Assembly (NCBI GenBank): GCA_016763355.1
Contig: JAESTY010000203.1
Coordinates: forward strand, 1-11,795
Origin: Immundisolibacteraceae bacterium
Lineage (GTDB): Bacteria; Pseudomonadota; Gammaproteobacteria; Immundisolibacterales; Immundisolibacteraceae
Direction: 5' to 3'
DNA: 11,795 bases
This document shows positions 7,209 through 11,795 of this stretch, in pieces (within the stretch, counting starts at the first letter, position 1; the number at the start of each line of letters is the position of its first letter). The position numbers and the translations under genes are program-made. The notes below the pieces were generated by a model. That model was not told the origin of the DNA and made no database searches. It was given only the letters and a program-made list of their open reading frames with translations.

Positions 7209-7292
7209 CTGCTCTCTCCTCGTTTTAACTTTAAAGTTTGTTAGATTTTGTGCTGGTATTTTGAGTCGCGCTGTTTACATTTGCGGGCGGCT

Positions 7293-7321
7293 ATCTGATC
7301 ATCGCCGGCCGGGTCTGTCAA
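7293..7321 (-). promoter_or_regulatory. Candidate sigma70 promoter for the minus-strand oxygenase operon
   Basis: Read on the minus strand, TTGACA (7316-7321) is a perfect -35 hexamer. After a 17-bp spacer comes TCAGAT (7293-7298), a weak -10 with 3 of 6 matches. This would start a transcript near 7286 with a leader of about 80 bases. The poor -10 suggests a need for activation; the CTGATCAT repeats overlap the -10 and flank the -35. Confidence 0.4.
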
Positions 7322-7332
7322 TTACTGATCAT
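7295..7332. repeat. Paired CTGATCAT direct repeats, candidate operator
   Basis: CTGATCAT occurs at 7295-7302 and again at 7325-7332, exactly 30 bp (about three helical turns) apart, each with the palindromic core TGATCA. They lie in the 173-bp region between the divergent oxygenase operon and the luciferase-like gene and bracket the candidate -35. The phasing suits a regulator binding the same DNA face. No regulator gene is in the window, so the binder is unknown. Confidence 0.45.
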
Positions 7333-7381
7333 GCAGTTCGCCGTTGGCAGCGTTTAGAACAATCAGTGGGGAGAATTTTCG

Positions 7382-8449
7382 ATGAAATTTGGCCTTTTTT
7401 ATGAAATGCAGGGTGCTGCCAATCGTTCCGATCAAGCGCTTTATAACGAACACCTGGATCAGCTCGAACTTGCCGACAAACTTGGCTATGACTGTCTCTG
7501 GTTAGCCGAGTTGCATTTCAATCGCGGTTATTCGGTGATGCCAAACCCGATGCTGGCATTAGCAGCGGCCAGTCAGCGTACTGAAAATATTCGTTTAGGT
7601 ACCGGTATCTCGGTGCTGCCGATCAATCATCCGCTGCGCCTTGCTGAAGAAATCGCCACCCTCGATATATTAAGCGGCGGCCGGGTTGACTGGGGCATTG
7701 GTCGTGGTCACCCCATGACCGGTATTTATGACCATTTCGGTGTTGATATCGAAACCAGTAAGGCCTGCTTCCGCGAGACCCTGGATATCATTAAAAAAGC
7801 CTGGAGCGAAGACCGCTTTTCATTTGATGGTGAGTTCTATCAGATCGATGATGTTGAAGTGGTGCCCAAGCCATTACAAAAAGGCGGGCCAGAAACCTTC
7901 GTATCAGCCTTCAGTCCGGACACCTTTGCGTTGGCCGCTGAATATGGCACCAACCTGTTTTTGCCCGCTCAGGTCACCCCTAAAGAGATGATCAAGCAGG
8001 CGGTTGATGGGTTTCATGCCCAGCTGCAAGCCCACGGTAAAGATCCAGCCAACCACCGGACCCCAGTGCTGTTGCCACTCTATATTGATGAAGACGGTGA
8101 TCGTGCCCGTCGCGACATCGAACAGGCGATGATGAGTTACTACAAAATCATCGAATCGATGATGGGCGACATGATGGGCCGCCTACAGCGCAAGCACGCC
8201 GAATTTCCTGAGAGCTATAAAGGTTATCTGCAGTTAGGTGAAATCGTTGATGGCCTTACCTATGAGGCCGTTTGCAGCCAGTTCGCCATCTTTGGTACCC
8301 CAGAAGAGGCGGTTGATCGCTTGCAGGAATATAAAGCCGCCACCGGCGTGGATGATTTCATTCTCTGGACCAACGTCGGCGCCATGCCCCACGACAAGGT
8401 CGCCAATTCTATGAAGCTGTTTGCCGAAAAGGTCATGCCTAAACTGTGA
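7382..8449 (+). CDS. Luciferase-like (LLM class) flavin-dependent monooxygenase
   Basis: This 355-residue protein belongs to the bacterial luciferase-like TIM-barrel family, with full family length. Visible signatures are the N-terminal strand MKFGLFYE, LWLAELHF around Glu43-His45 (the common WxxEHH region), and LSGGRVDWGIGRG (97-109), the conserved Gly/Arg-rich element of these enzymes. Family members use reduced flavin and O2 for oxygenation, including C-C, C-S or C-N cleavage; reduced FMN is more likely than F420 in a gammaproteobacterium. It needs a flavin reductase, which is not seen here. GGGGAG lies about 8 bases before the ATG. It is divergent from the oxygenase operon across a shared control region and 30 bases before a DsbA-like gene, suggesting one regulon. 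Substrate unknown. Confidence 0.93.
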   Translation: MKFGLFYEMQGAANRSDQALYNEHLDQLELADKLGYDCLWLAELHFNRGYSVMPNPMLALAAASQRTENIRLGTGISVLPINHPLRLAEEIATLDILSGGRVDWGIGRGHPMTGIYDHFGVDIETSKACFRETLDIIKKAWSEDRFSFDGEFYQIDDVEVVPKPLQKGGPETFVSAFSPDTFALAAEYGTNLFLPAQVTPKEMIKQAVDGFHAQLQAHGKDPANHRTPVLLPLYIDEDGDRARRDIEQAMMSYYKIIESMMGDMMGRLQRKHAEFPESYKGYLQLGEIVDGLTYEAVCSQFAIFGTPEEAVDRLQEYKAATGVDDFILWTNVGAMPHDKVANSMKLFAEKVMPKL

Positions 8450-8479
8450 TGCGTCTTAATTTTTTAGTCGGGAACACCC

Positions 8480-9148
8480 ATGCTGCTTGAGTTTTTTCAT
8501 GATCCACTCTGCGCCTGGTGTTACGTCATGTCGCCCCAGGTTCGCCGTTTGGCGGAGCACTTTCCAGAGCTCCAGGTCGAGCAGCGCGGATTCCCACTGG
8601 CCCCCGATCCTGCGGCAATAGAGAAAATCTTCGGTGACAAGTCCACCGGCAAACTGGAGATACTCAGCCACTGGCGCGCGGCTAACGACCACGATGAGCA
8701 ACGCCGCATGCGTCCCGAACTAATGGCCGAGCAGAGTTTCGATTATCCCTGGTCAATACCACCACTGATCGCCTGCGAAGTTGCCAGGCAGATCGGCGGT
8801 GAGGCCGCCTACTGGGATTATTTCGACGCCATTCAAGCGCTACATCTGACCGAATGTCGCAATATTGTTGATCCGGTTGTGCTCGGTGATTGTGCCGAGC
8901 AGATCGGTCTCGATCGGCAGCAATTGCTAACAAAAATGGAAGATGAGTCCAACCTGAAAGCATTGCAGGCCGACATGGCCCGAGCCCATTCGTTTGGTCT
9001 TCGTGGTGTGCCAGCGCTGGTACTAGAAGGCCAGATGGTCGCCCAGGGAGCGCTAAAATGGCAGCAGTTGCTCGAGAACGTCACCCTGGCCCTGTCTCAA
9101 ATTGGTGATCAGGCAGCTGCCAAAACCGACGATAGCGATTCCGAGTAG
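8480..9148 (+). CDS. DsbA/FrnE-family thioredoxin-fold oxidoreductase
   Basis: This 222-residue protein has the DsbA-like fold: an N-terminal strand, then the redox motif Cys11-Ala-Trp-Cys14, a helical insertion, and the cis-proline loop at Val177-Pro178 (LRGVPAL). No signal peptide precedes the motif, so it is cytoplasmic like FrnE-type proteins, unlike periplasmic DsbA. The related 2-hydroxychromene-2-carboxylate isomerases share the fold but typically use glutathione and lack CxxC, so a disulfide or thiol role fits better. The C-terminal about 15 residues are acidic and probably disordered. It starts 30 bases after the luciferase-like gene and is probably co-transcribed. Its part in the pathway is unclear: thiol protection of an iron enzyme, or a glutathione-dependent step, are both guesses. 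Confidence 0.88.
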   Translation: MLLEFFHDPLCAWCYVMSPQVRRLAEHFPELQVEQRGFPLAPDPAAIEKIFGDKSTGKLEILSHWRAANDHDEQRRMRPELMAEQSFDYPWSIPPLIACEVARQIGGEAAYWDYFDAIQALHLTECRNIVDPVVLGDCAEQIGLDRQQLLTKMEDESNLKALQADMARAHSFGLRGVPALVLEGQMVAQGALKWQQLLENVTLALSQIGDQAAAKTDDSDSE

Positions 9149-9186
9149 AGAACTGCTCGGCCTGTTGGTCCCGGTACCAAGCCGCA

Positions 9187-9215
9187 TTGGTAAACCCGGT
9201 CAATCACTGTATATT
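9187..9215 (+). promoter_or_regulatory. lexA promoter
   Basis: TTGGTA (9187-9192, 4 of 6 matches to the -35 consensus) and TATATT (9210-9215, 5 of 6 matches to the -10) are separated by 17 bp. The -10 lies inside the SOS box, so LexA binding would block RNA polymerase directly. Predicted transcription start is near 9222, about 30 bases before the lexA start codon. Confidence 0.75.
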
Positions 9216-9222
9216 TAAACAG
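9207..9222 (+). promoter_or_regulatory. SOS box (LexA operator)
   Basis: CTGTATATTTAAACAG is a perfect match to the CTGT-N8-ACAG LexA operator consensus of gammaproteobacteria, with an AT-rich centre and flanking TA on the right. It lies 31 bases upstream of lexA and covers the -10, as expected for autorepression. Only one box is seen; E. coli lexA has two. Confidence 0.95.
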
Positions 9223-9253
9223 TAATGATTGCAGTGATTAACTGGAAACGTGT

Positions 9254-9874
9254 ATGCCATCTTTAACCCCCAGACAAAACGAAGTTTTGGCCATGATTCG
9301 GCAGTTTGTCACCGAACAGGGTTTACCACCCACTCGAGCCGAGATAGCCGATCACTTTGGCTTTAAATCAGTGAACGCGGCGGAAAGCCACCTGCGAGCC
9401 CTGGCGCGCAAAGGTGCTATTGAAATGGTCAGCGGTGTTTCCCGAGGCATTCGTCTGGTTGATAAGACACCTGTGCAGGAAGGCCTGCCGCTGATCGGCC
9501 GAGTTGCCGCTGGCGAGCCGATGCTGGCCGAACAACATCTCGAAGAATTTTATCCACTTCAAGCAGACTTCTTTAAACCGGCCGCAGATTACCTGCTCAG
9601 AGTGCATGGCTTAAGCATGCGCGATGCCGGTATTGTCGACGGTGACCTGCTGGCGGTACATCGCACACCGACTGCCAGCAATGGCCAGCTAGTGGTGGCG
9701 CGTATCGACGGTGAGGTCACCGTGAAGCGTTTTAGTCGTGAAGGTGATCAGGTCACCCTGGCCCCAGCCAATGAGGATTTCAGTCCGATATCAATAGACT
9801 TAAGGTCCGAAAAGCTGGAGATCGAGGGCATCGGGGTGGGGTTGATTCGCCATGGCATGACGGTGCCGGTATAG
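9254..9874 (+). CDS. lexA: LexA repressor
   Basis: This 206-residue protein is the SOS-response repressor and self-cleaving serine protease. The N-terminal winged helix-turn-helix spans about residues 1-65 (start LTPRQNEVL, with recognition-helix region NAAESHLRAL). The cleavage site is Ala86-Gly87 in RVAAGEP; the catalytic dyad is Ser121 (HGLSMRD) and Lys158 (VTVKRF). RecA filaments on single-stranded DNA trigger cleavage, releasing DNA-repair genes. Length is close to the 202 residues of E. coli LexA. GGAA lies about 8 bases before the ATG, and an SOS box lies in its promoter. It has its own terminator just after the stop. The sulA-type or recA-linked genes often near lexA are absent, so it is a single-gene unit here. 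Confidence 0.98.
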   Translation: MPSLTPRQNEVLAMIRQFVTEQGLPPTRAEIADHFGFKSVNAAESHLRALARKGAIEMVSGVSRGIRLVDKTPVQEGLPLIGRVAAGEPMLAEQHLEEFYPLQADFFKPAADYLLRVHGLSMRDAGIVDGDLLAVHRTPTASNGQLVVARIDGEVTVKRFSREGDQVTLAPANEDFSPISIDLRSEKLEIEGIGVGLIRHGMTVPV

Positions 9875-9898
9875 ACCTGTTGCGGCAGGTCAATTTTT
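9874..9898 (+). terminator. Rho-independent terminator of lexA
   Basis: GACCTG (9874-9879) and CAGGTC (9886-9891) make a 6-bp stem with a 6-base loop, followed by AATTTTT. It starts at the last base of the lexA stop codon. Confidence 0.8.
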
Positions 9899-10116
9899 AA
9901 TGCCTACTTCGCTCAACCAGCCAACGCAATTTTGGGTTTCGGAAATTTAACGGTACTTGTCTTAGGGTTCCATCTTCTTATCGTATTTATTGACAGGTGG
10001 TGGGATAATTTTTTGTATTTAATTAAATAGTTCTATTAAAAAAAATTAGATATTTTTTAATATTTAATGGGTTTTTACCTTTTTTCACCATATCAATAAT
10101 TAATTTAAGGGAAGTT
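9899..10116 (+). other. AT-rich intergenic leader of the lipid gene pair
   Basis: This 218-bp stretch has no credible gene. It is markedly AT-rich from about 10010 on, with long A and T runs. A TTGACA at 9990-9995 followed 17 bp later by TTGTAT (10013-10018) is a possible weak promoter. AAGGGAAG (10107-10114) just before the ATG at 10117 is a good ribosome-binding site. The base composition changes sharply from the lexA side. Confidence 0.45.
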
Positions 10117-10770
10117 ATGACCGACAGTAATACCGATTCCGATCAATCACAGCCAACTATTCTCTCTTTTGTAAAAGACCTACCCAATTTATGCTCACTT
10201 GCTGGATTGGCTTGCACTCTTTTAGCCATTTATTTCAGTATTTTGGGCGTTTATTATGCCGCCATGATTGGCATGATTTGGGCAGTTGGTTTTGATTGGG
10301 CGGACGGGCTAATCGCTCGAAAAATGAAAGGCAGGACCGGTAATGATCGGGCCTTTGGTGGCCAGCTTGATGTCCTTATCGATATTGTCAGCTATGGAGT
10401 TACGCCGGCTATTCTGCTGATGAGTTATGGCAAATTCGAACCGATTTTTTTAATAGGTGCGTTTTTTATGCTGGCTGCCAGCGCGATAAGGTTGAGCTAT
10501 TTTAGTGTTTTTGGTTTGGCTGGTGGTACCAAATACACCGGACTGGCGTTGGATAACAACAATATCATTCTGGTTTTTATTTTTCTGTTAGAAGGCGTTT
10601 TAAGCCAAACCGCATTTTCTGTGGTTTTTTATGTTTCTGCTTTAGGTTTGGCGGCTTTAAATGTATCGCAAATAAAAACCCCGAAACTTTCTGGCAACCC
10701 GATTAATGTTTGGGCGCTGGCTATTTATACCGTTGCTATTACGGGTATATACGGCTGGAAACTTTTATAA
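10117..10770 (+). CDS. CDP-alcohol phosphatidyltransferase, phosphatidylserine-synthase-like
   Basis: This 217-residue integral membrane protein carries the CDP-alcohol phosphotransferase motif: Asp60-x2-Asp63-Gly64-x2-Ala67-Arg68, then Gly81-x3-Asp85-x3-Asp89. The gap between AR and G is 12 residues, where 8 is usual, so there is a four-residue insertion near the active site. Hydrophobic segments at about 25-58, 92-104, 107-135, 148-162, 165-182 and 198-215 suggest about six helices. The order of motifs (PNLCSLAGL, YGVTPA, YTGLALDNN) resembles CDP-diacylglycerol-serine phosphatidyltransferases, though the GLPxPAAA-like element is altered. These enzymes swap CMP for an alcohol to build phospholipid. 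The gene is 53 bases before a cytidylyltransferase and is AT-rich compared with lexA, suggesting transfer. The exact alcohol is unknown. Confidence 0.88.
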   Translation: MTDSNTDSDQSQPTILSFVKDLPNLCSLAGLACTLLAIYFSILGVYYAAMIGMIWAVGFDWADGLIARKMKGRTGNDRAFGGQLDVLIDIVSYGVTPAILLMSYGKFEPIFLIGAFFMLAASAIRLSYFSVFGLAGGTKYTGLALDNNNIILVFIFLLEGVLSQTAFSVVFYVSALGLAALNVSQIKTPKLSGNPINVWALAIYTVAITGIYGWKLL

Positions 10771-10823
10771 ACGGTTTTATAAGCCATAATGACTGGTTTT
10801 TTTAACATGGTGAAATTTAAATA

Positions 10824-11264
10824 ATGATTGTATATACCTTAGGTACGTTTGACCTGCTACACATTGGTCATCTTGCTTTATTAGAATACTGTAGAAGCCT
10901 GGGTGATGTCGTTGCAGTTGGCGTGGCAGCCGATGAGGTTGTTAGTTCTTATAAACCTAATACACCGGTTATTCCACATGAAGAACGCATGGAAATGCTA
11001 CGGGCTTTGCGATGCGTAGATATTGTGATCCCTTATTATGAACTTGAATATGTATCAGGTTGTAAAGAGATCAAGCCTGATATTTTTGTTATTGGAGAGG
11101 ATTGGGGCAATAAAAAACATAACACTGATGTAGAGAAATATTTGAAATCTAAAGACAGTAAAATAATTCAGGTTAGTTACAATCCAAAAACATCATCTTC
11201 ACAAATAAAACACAATGTTATTGCGCAATCGCATCGAGGCAAATACCTCGCACAGGAAATTTGA
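10824..11264 (+). CDS. TagD-like CTP:phospho-alcohol cytidylyltransferase
   Basis: This 146-residue protein is a small nucleotidyltransferase close in layout to glycerol-3-phosphate cytidylyltransferase TagD (about 129 residues). Motifs: GTFDLLHIGH (7-16, the HxGH nucleotide site), PHEERMEML (51-59), VIGEDWGNK (89-97, like the TagD GDDW segment), and NPKTSSSQIK (120-129) in the place of the RTEGISTT signature, which is degenerate here. It would join CTP and a phosphorylated alcohol to give a CDP-alcohol plus pyrophosphate. It follows the phosphatidyltransferase gene, so the two plausibly make and use a CDP-activated head group. Possible substrates are glycerol phosphate, ethanolamine phosphate or a relative; the sequence does not decide. 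An adenylyltransferase activity is an alternative. GGTGA about 10 bases upstream is a modest ribosome-binding site. Confidence 0.9.
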   Translation: MIVYTLGTFDLLHIGHLALLEYCRSLGDVVAVGVAADEVVSSYKPNTPVIPHEERMEMLRALRCVDIVIPYYELEYVSGCKEIKPDIFVIGEDWGNKKHNTDVEKYLKSKDSKIIQVSYNPKTSSSQIKHNVIAQSHRGKYLAQEI

Positions 11265-11310
11265 GAAAAGCTTAGAACTTGGAGAAGTTTTTTAGATTCT
11301 CTCTAAGGCA

Positions 11311-11342
11311 GCCCTCTCTGGAGTGGAATAGAGAAGGCTTTT
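11311..11342 (+). terminator. Rho-independent terminator of the lipid gene pair
   Basis: GCCCTCTCT (11311-11319) and AGAGAAGGC (11330-11338) form a 9-bp stem with one C-A mismatch and a 10-base loop, followed by TTTT. It lies about 47 bases after the cytidylyltransferase stop. Confidence 0.6.
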
Positions 11343-11345
11343 AGT

Positions 11346-11507
11346 ATGCTGATCTTTGACGCGGGAACCCTCTATGTTCAGTTAGCAAGTTGTATGAGTT
11401 CAGATAATCACCCGATTTGTGGGCACGATATTAACGTTACCAATAAAAACCAGTCTTTTTGGAGATGGACCTTTGCGGGGTCATCCAACCGCTGGATTTA
11501 TTTGTAA
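11346..11507 (+). other. Possible 53-codon open frame, unproven
   Basis: An ATG-to-TAA frame codes for 53 residues starting MLIFDAGTLY and ending SSNRWIYL, rich in Trp, Asn and Ser. An AGAAGG sequence sits about 9 bases upstream but is part of the preceding terminator stem. I recognise no family. It fills the gap between the cytidylyltransferase and gpmA and may be chance or the remnant of a decayed gene. Confidence 0.15.
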
Positions 11508-11511
11508 GGCG

Positions 11512-11795
11512 CTAAACGTTAATCACGTCCTTCTGCTCTACCTTCCAGCTGCCACCCTGCTGGCTTAGTCGATAAATAATCGGAGTGCCGGTAGGAATCT
11601 CTACCTTGACAATGTCTTCGTCGCTGATCACTTCCAGGTATTTGGTCAGTGCGCGCAGTGAATTGCCATGAGCTGCAATCAGCACCGACTTATCTGCTTT
11701 AAGCAGGGGTTCAATTTCGGCCTGGAAGTAAGGCACCACCCGGTCGCAGGTGTCTTTGAGACTCTCACCGTTAGGTGGCGGGGTATCAAAACCGC
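11512..11795 (-). CDS. gpmA: 2,3-bisphosphoglycerate-dependent phosphoglycerate mutase, C-terminal part
   Basis: The last 93 residues of the glycolytic enzyme that interconverts 3- and 2-phosphoglycerate are visible; the start lies beyond the right edge. Family signatures are PPNGESLKDT, the catalytic-histidine segment AHGNSLRALTKYL, and ISDEDI...IPTGTPIIY, which match GpmA closely. The C-terminal tail after PTGTPIIYRL is short and ends in KVEQKDVINV; the longer YYLG-type tail of E. coli GpmA is absent. The TAG stop is followed on the minus strand by no clear terminator before the convergent lipid gene pair. Confidence 0.95.
   Translation of the reverse strand, partial: GFDTPPPNGESLKDTCDRVVPYFQAEIEPLLKADKSVLIAAHGNSLRALTKYLEVISDEDIVKVEIPTGTPIIYRLSQQGGSWKVEQKDVINV

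Noticed and set aside
9175..9192. Hairpin TACCAA-N6-TTGGTA after the DsbA-like gene as a terminator
   Set aside because: There is no T-run after the stem, and its right arm coincides with the lexA -35 hexamer, which explains the conservation better.
11346..11507. Resemblance of the 53-residue frame to ribosomal protein L28
   Set aside because: Only a few scattered residues (a Cys, a Gly-x-x-Ile/Asn-Val stretch, a Phe-Trp) are similar, and the conserved basic core of L28 is missing.

Overview
The window looks like the chromosome of a gammaproteobacterium, probably a marine or other environmental heterotroph. Evidence: a LexA with the gammaproteobacterial/E. coli-type SOS box (CTGT-N8-ACAG) over its own promoter, a 2,3-bisphosphoglycerate-dependent phosphoglycerate mutase, moderate base composition and good Shine-Dalgarno sites. 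No rRNA, tRNA, CRISPR array or insertion sequence was seen. The species cannot be named from the sequence.

Positions 1-7208 hold seven genes, all on the minus strand. In transcription order they are: two paralogous heme-oxygenase-like (TenA/PqqC-like fold) putative diiron proteins (7208-6480 and 6387-5662); a ferritin-like protein with a complete set of diiron-type ligands (5613-4786); an intact Rieske oxygenase alpha subunit (4727-3525); a strong intrinsic terminator; a second Rieske oxygenase alpha-subunit paralogue in which one Rieske cysteine is serine (3277-2069); an aldehyde dehydrogenase (1991-516); and a zinc alcohol dehydrogenase that overlaps it by 4 bases and leaves the window. This is a dense collection of non-heme iron oxygenase folds followed by alcohol and aldehyde oxidation steps. 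A plausible reading is a catabolic or tailoring pathway that hydroxylates or cleaves one substrate and then oxidises the resulting alcohol/aldehyde to an acid. The substrate cannot be deduced, and neither a Rieske reductase/ferredoxin nor a dedicated regulator is visible.

Positions 7209-7381 form a divergent promoter region with a TTGACA -35 for the minus operon and two CTGATCAT repeats exactly 30 bp apart around it. Rightward from here run a luciferase-like flavin monooxygenase (7382-8449) and a cytoplasmic DsbA/FrnE-like thioredoxin-fold protein (8480-9148). They probably form one operon and are plausibly part of the same pathway.

Positions 9149-9898 hold lexA with a near-ideal SOS-regulated promoter and its own terminator; this is housekeeping. 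Positions 9899-11342 are clearly more AT-rich. They hold a two-gene set, a CDP-alcohol phosphatidyltransferase (phosphatidylserine-synthase-like) and a TagD-type cytidylyltransferase, ended by a terminator. The pair suggests synthesis of a CDP-activated alcohol and its transfer to a membrane lipid, probably acquired as a small insertion. The window closes with the 3' end of gpmA on the minus strand.

The main candidate for an undescribed system is the 516-9148 multi-oxygenase cluster, with its paired oxygenases and a Rieske paralogue lacking a cluster ligand.
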